Source: Takakia lepidozioides
Taxonomy: Eukaryota; Streptophyta; Takakiopsida; Takakiales; Takakiaceae
Length of the DNA: 60,000 nt
Direction: 5' to 3'
Assembly (NCBI GenBank): GCA_030704615.1
Contig: CM060734.1
Location: 39,326,042-39,386,041, forward strand
Position numbers and translations under genes: made by a program. Under the pieces are notes generated by a model that saw only the letters and a list, made by a program, of their open reading frames with translations, was not told the origin of the DNA and ran no database searches. This document shows positions 1-11,776 of the stretch, piece after piece; within the stretch, counting starts at the first letter, position 1, and each line of letters starts with the position of its first letter.

Positions 1-760
1 TCCTCTAGCATATGTTCCATTGGTCGAACTGAGACTTCATTCACATCCAAGTGGAAGTTTGTTGTTGTAATCGGTTTGCTATCAATTTGTTAGAGATAGC
101 ATGATTTTCAAATAGAAGTTTTCGTTGGAGAAATTGCTCATTTGAAGTTCAAATGCACCACTAGTGATGATGTTGGAATAATACCTTAGATCTCTTCTTT
201 AAATTGATGTCACATGACATAACTCTATGAAATCTGAAACAAGTTTGTTGGAACTCCAAGCATCATTAACAATCATAAATTGTTATATGCTTGAATGACA
301 CTTTAAACTGGCCATTAGCCTCAATCGTCTCCATAAATTCTTTGCATGTTTTTCACCATGAGTATTCATTTGTGGGTTTCTTTGCCTATGAATAATTTTC
401 ACCATATTTAGGTGTTTATGGTATACTATATTGATGCAAAGTTTGGTTTTATATATAATATGTTTTAGATCATGAAGACCTGATTAGAATCTTCTTTGAT
501 AGTTGTTTGACTATCATATGTACTAATATTACAATACTAGCATGACAATCTTAAGTCGACTCTCATTAGTTCTCTATAGATCGGTTGAGCACTAGCTATG
601 ATACCATGTAGAAATTATATAGAGAGAGTACTAACGTGTAATTGATAATGAAGAAAATATTATAATAGGGAGCGTGTGCTCACTTGAAGACATATGAGCA
701 ATCATGACTATTGATAGAACCGATAGGTCTAATCACAATTCTTTGTCTAAGAGTTGTGTC
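1..760 (-). mobile_element. Possible LTR-retrotransposon remnant (minus strand)
   Basis: At 591-606 the complement reads TGGTATCATAGCTAGT, close to the primer-binding site TGGTATCAGAGC used by many plant LTR retrotransposons (complementary to the 3' end of initiator tRNA-Met). Directly beside it, at 607, the plus strand begins TGTAGAAATT, which could be the boundary of an LTR running rightwards. I see no convincing gag or pol reading frame in 1-590 and could not find a second LTR, so this is at best a decayed end of an element that continues left of the window. A chance match to the primer site is possible. Confidence 0.3.
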
Positions 761-911
761 CAAGAGTTGTGTCCTTTCAAAATTCATCATATGACATGTT
801 GAATGTAGAATTGACTTTCCAACAGATACAACCAACCCTAACGTACTTTGAGCCTACCACCATCGCTCTGCATTTAGATAGGATAGACATGTCTTAGAAA
901 AGAAGACGATC

Positions 912-3900
912 ATGGCAGAGAATTTGGAGGCGCAGGGAGAAGAGTATGAGCAGAAGGCAGAGAAAAAGTTGAAAGGATGGGGTATCTTAGGCAGTAAATA
1001 CGATGATGCTGCCGAACTGTTGGAGAAGGCTGGAAACTCGTACAAGCTGGCGAAAGCTTGTGTGGTCTTACACCATCTCCTTTCTTCTCCTTGTCATGGA
1101 ATGGTCGTCAACGTAGTAAAATATGTACATATCAGATATTAAAGATTATATTAGTTTGTCTTAGTTTGGACCCTCCAGAACACATGACCTATATCTTTAT
1201 TTTCCATCGACATTACTTTGTGGATTCTAAAAGAATTGTCAGTAAAGAGATAGAGAGTTCAATTTGAAATGTCCGACATGATTGTACACCTCAGCATTGG
1301 TATGCCTAAGTTTCTGGGAGATCCACCATCCATTAAGGATAATAGAAACTGATGTTGGTTAGTATTTATTGTTTGCATTATAACTTAAAAATCTTGGCAT
1401 CAATGTCTAATATTTGTATTGTGCAGTCTAATGTGGACATAGTAGACCAAACTACATATTGTTTTTGTGGAGGTGCTTCTCCCGCGTAGTCAATGCACAC
1501 ATGAAATATTTGGATTTTGTGAACTCACCATTCTAAAAATTTCAAGAAAACTATCTGAGAGGAAGAGAAGATGATGTACTTATAATAAGACGTTGTTTTC
1601 CGTCGCTTGGTGTCTTTTAATGAGAGGAAGAGAGACTGAGACAGAGAGAATGAAAAGAACTTTATAACGTTCACGAAGGGCCAAGAGAGAGAAAAAAGAG
1701 AGAAAAAGAAATGCATTGTCTGTGAGAAAAATGGGCCAGTTAAGCTAGTGGGGTAATAGAGATGACTCTATGTCTTGTCCACATGACATTTTGCAGGGGA
1801 CAAAGCAGCAGCAGCATATTCGAAACTTGCTGATTGTCAAATAAAGGTTTGTGAGCTTGTCAATTTACACTTTATATACCTCATTTAGACCTTAAACAAT
1901 CAAAACAACTTAATTTCCATGCACGCATCTAGCATTCGGAGTGAATTGAACTTGGATAACTTATCTAATTTGTGAAGTGAGCTTAGTTGCACTTAATTTC
2001 CTGCTTCGTCTCTTGGAGAGCGACGTAAGAAACAATAGCAACTATTATAGGATTTGGCTACATTGCCCCAAAACCCCCATGGTTCCCCGGCCCTTGCTGC
2101 CATCTGCTGCCAGAATGAGCGTGGGACACTAATCCTCCCCCCTGGCCTCTTCTCACTAGTACTGTAGGAACGCCTCCCCCCTGGCCTCCTCCGTCCGTGG
2201 AGGATATCAAGGCCCATCGCTCGGACTCCAGTGTAGGAGGTGGTGGCAAGGATCTGTGTTCTTGACAATGTCTGATCACCTATCACCTGTCAATATATAT
2301 AGATATCGATTTTCCTTCAAGAAGCTGAATTATGTAAGTTTGACTAACGTCTTCAATAACTCATCCAGTTTGTGAATCAAGCTTAAGGGGACTACGACTT
2401 CGAAGGTCTTCATTCCAAGAAATAATTCTTTTGAATTGAGCACATTTGCTTTTTTGTAGTCAAACCATCCATCTGTGGTGAGAGATATCAATTTGTATGT
2501 CATATGTGAATGTGATTGGTGTAGGCAGTTGGAGAGCAAGCATGATGCTGCTGCTGCCTATGTTGATGCAGCAGTCTGTTACAAGAAGTCTCAACCCCAT
2601 GGTATGTATACTTACATAATTGTAGGCATGCTTGCTTCCTCATGTGAACATAGCATCCATGCTAATTAGATACATGGGAATGGCTAAGAAGAATGTTGAA
2701 TATCCTCATATTTTATAAGTTGGATAATTTTTGGAGTGAAGTTGCATGCATACCAGCAGACATTGATGCATATTCTTAGACCACAAAATAATTGTTGGTT
2801 CAAGATGATTTAGTCATATAATTCTCACAAAAAATCGGTGTTAGTGAGCCCTAAGAATACTCGTCCATTTTTGTGTGTTTGATCCGATGTTGGAATGGCA
2901 GAAGCAATAAGGGGTTTGGAATTAGCAATAGGTCTTTATTTGGAAATTGGGCGCCTTTCAGTTGCTGCGAGGCACTATAAGGTAAGAAAAGTAGCTCCAG
3001 TCGGTGGCTCAAAGTAGGTTGCTTAACATCTCAATTGTGGTGCATGTGGATTCATGCCAAAACAATCCCCTTTAGGACCAAAAATGTGTGCAACGATATG
3101 TTCTAGCTTTTTCAGATGGTTTGGATTGTTAAGTCTAGGTGTCTATCTTCTATACATCTGGTATGTTGGAGAAAATTTCTTTCATAGTTGAAAGTAGTAT
3201 TGATAGCTACCTAGAAAAACTATTAAAGTGCCGATTTCTTGCCATCTTGACCAGTCAAACCACTAAGGTATAATCTGATCAGAAAGTAACTATCCATGAG
3301 TATAATATTTAAAGTAGGCAAAAAATATGGCTGGGCATCCACAGGAAATCGGTGAAATCTATGAGAAACAAAATAATGCGGAGAAAGCTATGGAGTATTT
3401 TGACAAAGCTGCTGAACTTTTCTCAGGTGAAGAGAATAACAGCACTGGAAACCAATGCAAACTAAAAGTGGCTCAATTTGCCGCCCAGCTGGAACAGTGA
3501 GTATCTAGCTCCCACTGCTCCCAATTTGTCCAATGATCAGCTCACAGTAGAGTATATTATATATGCATATTTGGGCAGTTGATGTTTGATCTAGCTTAAA
3601 CGATAGCTTTTAATAATCTTCTGCATGAGAATTATGGTATGGGTATATGACAAATTGGTCCTTTCCACTTGAATTTGTTTGTCCAAATGTACCACAAATG
3701 AAGACATTTAAACCTATATTTCACTCTTGGATTGGAATGATACCCCAAAAAATTGTGTTCAGTACTACTACAGATTATATTTCATCTCTTTGGATCTCAC
3801 AGGCCAATGGTACTAGAGTAGCCTTAAGTGAAAGTCCAACATAGATTTTTATCTGCATCTGTAACATACTAAAGCTTACTAGCAGACATCATAATTATTA

Positions 3901-5452
3901 TAGTTGCCGCCTCTTTCACCTTGCTTCACTGACGACTAGGATTTCAATTTTGAGCCTTGATTGTTTTGCAACAATGAGCTTGTAGTTTGTTGGTAGTTTT
4001 ACAGGATATTTTGTGGATTATACACATGAATCTGTGTCTTGCAGGTATCCAAGGGCGATAGATATATTTGAGACAGTAGCAAGTCAATCACTCGACAACA
4101 ATCTGCTAAAGTACAGTGTGAAGGGTTATCTTTTGAATGCTACCCTCTGCCAAATCTGTTCTTGTGACATCATTGTCATTAATAAAGCTCTTGAAAAATA
4201 TCAGGTATTGACACCAACTGTTCATTTGTGTGTACTGGTGTTGTCAAACCATCTTGTTTATTAAGATCTACTTGTTTAGATACTAACGGGAACAGATTGA
4301 AGAGATTCAGAATGTCATAGACTAGGAAGTGTCTTTAGCTCTTCAACATAATGCCCCCCATATTTAATCATTTTGGAAAAGCTTTAGCTGGGAGTGTGAG
4401 ATGGCAGTTGAATCATTATGCGTGCAAGGTGCTACTAGTTGGTCATGGATTTATGGAGTCTCCTTCCAAGGTACATGTTGGGAGTTGTAGTTGTTCCATT
4501 ATGTGATTAAGTGCTTGCAACTGTTGTTGAGTTTGTGTTTAAACCTACAGGACCTGGATCCATCCTTCTCAAGTACACGGGAGAGCAAGTTTCTTATGGT
4601 ACATTTGTCTCTCACTCACTTTGTAGGCAGTGAGATTAACAGTTAAGTGCACAGCTCATTTTTCCAAATTGTTAAGAGTGATATCGTCGTTAGCGATGTT
4701 AACAAGTTTTTTGTGCTGCATTTGTCTCAGCTCACACACTTTCTAGGAAGTGAGATTAACAGTCAAGTGCACAGCTCATATTTCCAAACTGTCAAGAGTG
4801 GCATTCGTTGTACCGATCTTAGCAAGTTTCTTGTGCTGCATCTATCTCTTACAGACTTAGTAGGCAGTTAGTAGTTGAGAAACATGAGGCTAATCATCTC
4901 ATCACAGTAATCTATAAAACAAACTTGTGATTAATTATATCTTCTTTGATTATCTATTTAGGATTTGGCTGCAGCGATTGAAGAGATGAGTGTGGTAAAG
5001 TATACAGACGTTGTGAAGGATTTTGACGGTTTCTCTCGCCTTGTATGTATCCACACCCTCTCCCAGAGAACTTTGTTCCTTTTGCTAATTCTACCGAAAT
5101 GTGTGTGCATGAATATTTGCTTGATTCTTTTTCTTTCTTTCTAGTCTCCTTCTGTCTGCATGCAACCCTTTCTCTCTACCAATTTCAAGTGTACATGCCA
5201 TTTTGAGACATTTCATTCACTGATATTCTTGTTTGATTCCACTCTTATCACTCCAGCCCTATTAGATTTGTTTTTTGAGTGGGCTCTACTACACACACAT
5301 ATGTGTCCTTTTCATTGCTTTAAAATAGGCTGGTTTTAGATTCAACAAATCTTGATTTTGTGATGTGACAGGATGATTGGAAAACAATGCTTTTGCTTCG
5401 AACCAAAAACAAGCTAAAGGACATGGAATGCGCAGAAGATGAACTGACCTAA
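912..5452 (+). CDS. ASNAP: Alpha-soluble NSF attachment protein (alpha-SNAP), 9 exons, 290 aa
   Basis: Alpha-SNAP binds SNARE bundles and recruits and stimulates the ATPase NSF, which takes SNARE complexes apart after vesicle fusion in the cytosol. Exons read by eye are 912-1059, 1797-1846, 2529-2601, 2902-2981, 3345-3496, 4045-4204, 4551-4598, 4962-5042 and 5372-5452. All introns are GT-AG and the phases agree, giving 291 codons including the stop. Family hallmarks are the N-terminal [12 protein letters not shown], the [20 protein letters not shown] repeat, [25 protein letters not shown] and the acidic EDELT C-terminus. The family's helical TPR-like repeats span the length, and about 290 residues is the usual size. 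The ATG at 912 is the first in frame and gives the expected N-terminus. The first introns carry a LINE tail and a GC-rich block; the seventh carries a tandem repeat. I see no truncation. Confidence 0.93.
1573..1610 (-). mobile_element. LINE 3'-end fragment in alpha-SNAP intron 1
   Basis: The complement contains CAACGTCTTATTATAAGTAC, nearly the same as the 3' end of the LINE copies at 11777 (minus) and 44240-44274 (plus), which share CAAACGTCGTCTTATGAGTACAT-like ends. It is followed on the minus strand by ATCATC. This looks like a severely 5'-truncated insertion of the same LINE family, about 35 bp, or an unrelated element that shares the same tail. No target duplication was recognised. Confidence 0.4.
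1996..2290 (-). other. GC-rich block inside alpha-SNAP intron 2
   Basis: This stretch is much richer in G and C than the surrounding AT-rich intron. It holds two direct copies of CTCCCCCCTGGCCTC (near 2134 and 2174). The minus strand is open for 97 codons, with an Arg/Gly-rich segment. The base composition and open frame suggest an inserted fragment of another gene or element rather than intron sequence, but I recognise no domain and no flanking duplication. Confidence 0.3.
4586..4870 (+). repeat. About 118-bp tandem repeat spanning the exon 7 donor of alpha-SNAP
   Basis: Three imperfect copies start at 4586, 4703 and 4823, each opening with CAAGTTTCTT- or CAAGTTTTTT-like sequence. They then share GTGAGATTAACAG, CAAGTGCACAGCTCAT and a TTTCCAAA(T/C)TGT segment. 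The third copy is partial. The first copy begins 13 bases before the end of exon 7, so the repeat unit contains the exon-intron boundary. In copies two and three the donor GTAC has become GCTG or similar, so only the first site should splice. Confidence 0.75.
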
Positions 5453-7024
5453 ATGCTATCCTGGCTGGATTTGTTTTTCTCATTTTCTACTAGGCAAACA
5501 TGATGTGCTTAATCTAGTCCTCAAGAAGATCCGCAATACACCTTCTTCAGGGCCAATTCAAATGTGCAGTACTTATTCAAGTTATGTCTTTATTTGATGT
5601 TACATTCTAGACTTTGGTTGGTGATTTTCCATGAGGCATTATGTGATACATGCTAGAGCTACGTACATCATGGTGGACTCTCCTTACCGTTCATGTTCCT
5701 AATGTTGAACTGCAGCCACATCTAGTCATGTTGCGATGGACCAAAACACACACGTTGTCATTACCTGAAGTTACTATGGATTGAACTTAATTTTGATTTA
5801 GCTTCCGACACACCCCGTGTCAAAGAGATTTTTCTCTTTGGTAGTCAATCTTGTGGTCACTACTGCAGTGTTGTGCATGATCCATGCATGCCATTGATCC
5901 CAAGGCCCAGTAGATGAACATTCTAAATGCCATGCAGATTTTCCTTTTAGGAGGTTTTAGGGGATACATGAGTTGATAACTGCGAAGGTCTTATGCAGTG
6001 GTACTGAAGATGAGCCTGAGGATCCAGATTTTCTGAACAAAGCCAAAACGTGAGTGTCTTATTATCACTCAACATGCCAAAGCCACCAATATCCCTTCAT
6101 GCACCACGACCCAAAAAGACACAATCATGATACGTGAAGCAGCCATGAAATGTGTTGCCAAAAGGTTTTTTCCTGTAGACATTGATTATAAGGACAGTCT
6201 TCTAAGACCAAGCCACACCCCCCCCCCCCCCAACAATCTTGTAAACAATAGGAAGAACCCTTGGGCAATGTCATTTTTATGGCCTGCTTAGGGACAACAA
6301 CCCATGAATCTGCCAAGTGTGAGGCACCGTGGATAGATAGCTACAGCGATGGACAATTGGAAACAGTAGGTACTATCTTTTTTTTGTTTTTGTTTATTTT
6401 TTTTCTCTTTTGCGAATGGAACCCTCATAAACTTGATGTATCTTAAAACTTCTCACATTTTTGTTGTCCCCTATATTCGCTTACTCCTCTGACTGTGCTA
6501 AAAAGACAAACCCCATAACCGTGGTTTGTGCTCATGTGAATATGCATGCTCACATGATACCACCTTCGCACCAGAAGGCCGAAACCCTTTGGGGTGTCAC
6601 TTGCCGGCTTTTGGCAACGCATTCTAAACATTTTTTGTCTTTTTGGCCTTGCCCTTAGTAGGAACTACAGATTCATTTGGTGGAATGACCTTAAGACCTT
6701 ATATCCTGAGTGGATCCCAGCTGGGCACAAGTTTGTTTTGTTCACTATGTGTCCATTGATGGATGAATGTAGATACTATGTGATGAATTCCATATAAGAT
6801 GAATGTTTAGTGGATCCCACATCAACTGTGGATTGATGTAAGTTTGTAGATTTATATGAAAAGTACCGATTTACATTAATTTCAAGCACGTGGGCCGGTC
6901 TAACGTGTAGGATCAATCTAATGAACACCGTTGGTTGAAAAGGGCCTATGGATGGTGTTAAGCATCATGCATGAAATCCGGTCTTCAGAGATGAAATATA
7001 GTCATATCTATAAAATAGCTATAA
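5453..7024. other. Intergenic region downstream of alpha-SNAP
   Basis: The start of this stretch is presumably the alpha-SNAP 3' untranslated region. No coding exon is convincing. A short open piece at 6000-6050 (reading TEDEPEDPDFLNKAK) lies between a possible AG acceptor and GTGAGT donor but has no partner exon. A run of 14 C residues lies near 6218-6231. Confidence 0.4.
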
Positions 7025-7510
7025 CTAGGGTAGCATGTGCCGTTGGCCCAAGTGTCCAATGTCATCTAAGTCCAAGTGCAATCTTCCATGTATCCAAGTG
7101 CGTCTCCTATGTCGAGGCCCAAATGCAACCTCTAGGGTAGCATGTGTCGTGGGCCCAAATGTCAAGTGTCATCTAAGTCCAAGTGTAAGATCTTATATGT
7201 ATCCCAGTGCGTCTCCTATGTCGAGGACCAAGTGCAACCTCTAGGATAGCTTGTACCTTTGGCCCATGTGTGAAGAATTGAAAATCTAAGACCAAATGCA
7301 ATTTCCTATGTATCCAATGCGTCTCCTATGTTGAGGCCAAAATGCGACCTCTAGTGTAGCCTATGCCGTTGGCCCATGTGTGAAGAATAAAATCTAAGTC
7401 CAAGTGCAATCTCCTATGTATCCAAGTGCGTCTCCTATGTCGAAGCCCAAATGCGACCTCTAGGGTGGCCTGTGCCGTTGGCCCAAGTGTCCAATGTCAT
7501 CTAAGTCTAA
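7025..7510 (+). repeat. 108-bp tandem array, about 4.5 copies
   Basis: Units begin at 7025, 7132, 7241, 7351 and 7460 with CTAGGGTAGC-like sequence, so the period is 107-110 bp. Each copy contains GTGCGTCTCCTATGTCGAGG or a close variant, and TCTAAGTCCAAGTGCAAT. Copies differ by scattered substitutions and small indels, and the last one is partial. Reading frames through the array are repeat artefacts. Confidence 0.9.
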
Positions 7511-7527
7511 TCATTTTTTTCCACAGA

Positions 7528-7563
7528 GCCTACGACCAAATTGGTCTCTGCTTGGTCGTAGGC
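7528..7563. repeat. Perfect 12-bp inverted repeat
   Basis: GCCTACGACCAA at 7528-7539 pairs exactly with TTGGTCGTAGGC at 7552-7563 across a 12-base loop. It sits at the right edge of the tandem array. About 60 bp further on are GC-rich sequence and a run of CAAAA units (about 7624-7648), which resembles the tail of a retroposed element. Confidence 0.7.
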
Positions 7564-9082
7564 TTTCCAATGGCACCAAGCACCGGGGCTGGGGCCCGTG
7601 GGTCAGGAGATCTCAACGGCGCTACAAAACAAACAAAACAAAACAAACGTCTTGATTCATATATTGATAGTAAATTAAACTGTATTAACGCCTCTATGAC
7701 ATTGGTTACTTTTATAAAGTAATATGCATACTTTAGGGGATGATACCATCATCAAACCAGTCATTAAACGAGTGAACACATATCCACGGCCTTCACGTGG
7801 AATGAGAAATGACGGTGGAGTGATTCAAGGCCAAGTGCTGTGAAACGATCTAGGTCTCAGCTTCCTCCAACCTAGTGGTACGCAAGAGCGGAAGACTACC
7901 ATCTCTTGTAAACCTTCATGTGTATGGAGCAAAAGCAGAGGAGTTGTTGGTCGCGTGTTGTTGGTCACTTTCCATCTGATCGGGTGTGATTCCTGTGTCT
8001 CTCTCACGAGTCCAATCCAATAACATAATGCATACAGGGAGGCAAAAGCTCTACCCACGAACTCATAATTTTTGCGCATGAATAGCACTCACAATTGTGT
8101 ACTTTACGCAGTCACCGTCTTCATTATTATAGAGGAATCAGCTCCGATCAGCAACCATTAAATTGTTGCTCGGTGAATGTTAAGGGAAAGACGTTCTCAA
8201 AGGATTTATTAGGGACAGTCAACTCTTGATTGTTCAATGTTCAGTTTCATTAATGTCAACTTCAAATTGCATAATTACATTTTGATAGTTGACGTTTCCT
8301 TTTCTGCTCTTTAACGGGTTTGTGACACTTGGAGCACTTGCCTACAGGAACTATCAAAGGATTGCCAAATAGACCTGGATTGGCTGCAAGAAGGCAGTTG
8401 CAAGAAAAAACAAGTGAACATCTATGCACGAGCTTGGATACTTGATAGATATTAATCTGATACATACTTCATACTCACACTGTGTAGAGAGATCTGAGTG
8501 AAGTTCTGGAATGAATGGATGAGTTGATGGAATCCGATAAATTGATGAAGCAAACTGATACTTAACTATCAATAGTAAGGTAGCTAGCTAACATGAATGC
8601 GGAAAGGAAAACAAATAGGAAACACCCCCATGATACACTAGCTGTAGGTCATGACTGATTGTTCTGAGCGGACACAAGGATCTGCCTAGGGTTCAGGGGA
8701 AGAGCGGTCCAACTCACTATCCTGTGCAGAAACCATCTCATCATCGAATGCAAGTGAAAATTGTATATCATGAAGAATGTCAGTTTGAATTTTGTCACGA
8801 GTAACAAATCTGCAGGTATGCGGCAGTCCTAATTGGGAATCTAGTGAATTGGTTGCATCATATTGCTGGAAGATGATCACATATTGTAACGACGAGTTAA
8901 GTACTAAAAAGTAGGTCCAAAATTTGTGGTCTAACATATATATTGAAACTAGTACCACTTGGTTGGCCAACGTAGTTGAACACTCGGGTCCTAGGCAAGA
9001 CTTGAAACTGGTTTATACATGTATGAACAAAGATGAATTATCTTATAAGGATATGAGATTACAAAATGTCGTGTTTCTTTCA
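7564..9082 (-). other. Intergenic; possible minus-strand exons of unknown gene
   Basis: Two minus-strand pieces have a 3' splice site followed by an open frame. One is 8865 down to the stop at 8686 (60 codons, containing RFVTRDKIQTDILHDIQF). The other is 8383 down to 8262 (containing the cysteine pair CSKCHKPVKEQKRKR). They are in an order that would put a stop before the second, so they are not obviously one gene. I recognise neither. They may be a decayed gene, an element fragment or chance. Nothing else in the stretch is supported. Confidence 0.2.
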
Positions 9083-9235
9083 GGACCATCAAGAACATAG
9101 TCCCGCACCTTTGCATACCAACTTTCAAAATCTCGGGGCTGAGCCTAAAGCCCTAGCCCTGTTAGCTGCCCAGTTCTCCTTGTTGGGCAACTGATCACAC
9201 ATAACATATTGATGTTTGTATGAAGGGCTTTCTAT
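9083..9235 (+). mobile_element. LINE fragment (C-terminal region)
   Basis: The sequence from TTCAGGACCATCAAGAACAT to GAAGGGCTTTCTA matches, with scattered differences, the LINE copy at 43957-44105. That part encodes the region after the C-terminal zinc-binding motif. It is non-coding here because of indels. The fragment lies just left of the nested transposon block. Confidence 0.75.
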
Positions 9236-9919
9236 TGAAAACCCTAACTTTACTTTATATATTAGATTTGTTCATATCTTATACCTACTTGCAGATATAT
9301 AAGCTAGTACACAGGCAAGTTGAGAAAATGTGTTCGTTAGTATTATAATAATACGTGTATGTAGTAAATATTATTTCAAGTTAATACTTGATCATGAACA
9401 TACTTGAATGTATTGATTGTGCAAAAAAATTCTTATATGGATTGGGTATAAGTGTAATGTTCTATAAAAAAAGCTAAAAAGTTGAGGTAGACGTAAGTAA
9501 CATCTAGTCATGATTTTGAACACTTTGTTCTAACATTTCAGGCTAAGTGCCAATATCGGTGCAAAGTATGAGTGTTATATGTATCGGTGTTAGAATATGC
9601 ATGAGAAGAAAAACAATGGACATTTGAAATCCATATAGATACCCATCAATATTTCATCATTATTGTTTGTCATATTTAAATGACAAATACTGAGGACCGA
9701 GACATTGATATAGAATTAGCGAAAAAATGGTTGTTTTGACAACATGACCATCCATATGTCGCCGGAGACAATCTTTTCAATTCAATAGCTTTTCTTTTGA
9801 AGTACAACCAATCCTTTGTGTTCCTGCGACAAAATGCAATGTGTCATTTTTTAAAAGCATTGGATTTTCATACCCACCTCTTAAAAGGAAAATCATCAAA
9901 ATGGCATATAGGTACTAGA

Positions 9920-9922
9920 AAA
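9920..9922. repeat. Target-site duplication, left copy (CACTA)
   Basis: AAA at 9920-9922 is repeated at 16075-16077, the 3-bp duplication expected for CACTA elements. Removing the element and one copy restores the helicase frame across the join. Confidence 0.75.
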
Positions 9923-9960
9923 TACTACAACAGATTCCGGCTTTAACATCTGCCACATTT
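9923..9960 (+). repeat. CACTA terminal inverted repeat, left
   Basis: TACTACAACAGATTCCGGCT and following bases pair with the complement of 16037-16074 with several mismatches. The first base is T instead of the canonical C, which may have disabled transposition. Confidence 0.85.
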
Positions 9961-11764
9961 GCCCAGTCGTAGCATATATGTCTACAAAATGCAAGGGGGC
10001 AGTCCTGGTTGCCATTTGTGACCAGCAGAAGTCGTATATGCCACCTTGTACCTCCGCCACGTCACGATCTACAGTCAAACACGTTTGACCAGATAGGGGA
10101 AGATGGTAGATACGACTAGGAGTCAAAACGGCAACAGGATGACGTGGGCATGGGAATGTATGACTGCCAGTATTCACAACTACACGTGGCGATTGCTGGT
10201 TGCCCAAGGAGTGTCTACGTGGACGATGCAAACATAAATGGATGAAACATATGCAGGATGTGATTGCAAATGACAACGTGTCAATCTATCATTGCTCGGA
10301 GGGTTGGACATTCAGGTGCATTGGATGCAAGTGCATCTAACGGCTGCACACGATGCATGTTACTAACGCGTGGGCTTGGTGGAGAACAGAGACAAGTCCC
10401 GAACATGCGTATGAGAGGCGACCGTGCAAGTTCTATGATGGTTGAAGCGGTGCACTGCATTTTTTGAAAATCGGCAACACAATTGAAAGACAAAGGCTCG
10501 AGAGAAGACGAAATGATGCATTCAGTGGATACGCACCTTGGTGCAAAACACCGGCCAGTCATTCACATTCACAGTGATGCAAAATATGTGTAGACAAAAG
10601 ACCCGCAGTAGTTCATGGCACCCAAAAACGAGCGGCGTTCGCTATACCGCAATCTGCAAATGCACTGGCCTACTCAGAATCATGGCACATTGTGTGCGCA
10701 ATGACTCTCATTAAATTCACCTATGCATTTGATCATCTTAGTGGTCTCCATCATATGTAATGTTTTAGAGATTCAGTCTTCAACGTACATGCGGAAGAAG
10801 CATGTACGCATCAAAGTTGGAAACAGTCAGTAGCTAGAGAAACAGAATACATCTCTTAATGTCAACGATTCACCCAATGCTACTCCTTCGACCAAGTGCA
10901 TCCTAATTTATGCCGATTCCTGCTATCCTAGTTGCAAGTGTTGGGATAGGAGATTACAAGATGCCTTCACACACAAGAGCAGCAACAAACTTCATGACTG
11001 ACATCCTCTCACAACTCCTCTACAGGGAGAACCCAATTGGACAGGGAAGCTTAGTGATATGGTACCACGCCGCACAGCCATATAGGTAGGGGTACCGACG
11101 CCTACAGGCGTCCAGCCTTTTGCTGCAAGCACATAGGCAGATGAATTGAGGCACGGCCTCCCTTCGGTGAATGCCACTGGTTCCAAGCCAGTGAAGCACA
11201 ATTAAACAAGCCTAAGATTCCGCATGACGGCTAATTTGTTGTGCTTCTGCCTGCTCTGCAGCATACTGAATTGCCTGCTCCCTCCGAAGGCGCTCCATGT
11301 TGCAGTGCCATTGAGTTGTGTGTGCAGTTCTCCTGAAGCGGGATCGCATGGTAGTCGTGTGATGATGGGCAAGTTGGCCCACAATGATGACCACAGCAAA
11401 TGCGTTCGCATGCTAACCGTGTAATGCAAGGGCAACTTGCCAAACGACGAAGTGAACAGGGACGACGTAGACACTGCAAAGAAGCAAGAGCAATGAAGAG
11501 CGAGCAAGAGCAAACAGAATGAAAGCAAGTGGAGCGAAGTGGAGATATAATCTGCGCTCCCCCAACCTGCTTCCCGCCAAATTCTAATGCAGTGGCAAAA
11601 CGGGGGCATCATTGCGAGCCAGACTATCAATGCATCATGAAACTGCCATGGACTGCAAGTTTAGGGGGGTAGGAAACACAAGGGAAAAAATTCCGAGTCA
11701 AGCTAACCGTCTGCCAACGTTCCTGACAAGGCAAACTGACCACCTTGCATGTCCACGATTCCGT
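9961..11764. other. Left non-coding part of the CACTA element
   Basis: This interval holds subterminal sequence (CACGTGG- and GATACGACT-like motifs near 10104-10195) and mixed-composition DNA. Several open frames up to 142 codons occur on the minus strand (11202-11630), but none has a domain I recognise. It may be the remains of the element's second gene or captured host sequence. Confidence 0.4.
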
Positions 11765-11776
11765 GTTTAGGCCACA

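Noticed and set aside
6000-6050. Extra coding exon after alpha-SNAP (TEDEPEDPDFLNKAK)
   Set aside because: Possible splice signals flank it, but the alpha-SNAP frame already ends with the conserved C-terminus and no neighbouring exon continues the piece.
7025-7510. CRISPR array
   Set aside because: The units are contiguous imperfect tandem repeats without unique spacers, in a eukaryotic nuclear context.
8262-8865. A two-exon minus-strand gene
   Set aside because: The first piece ends in a stop before the second in transcription order, and neither piece matches a domain I know. Kept only as a low-confidence note.
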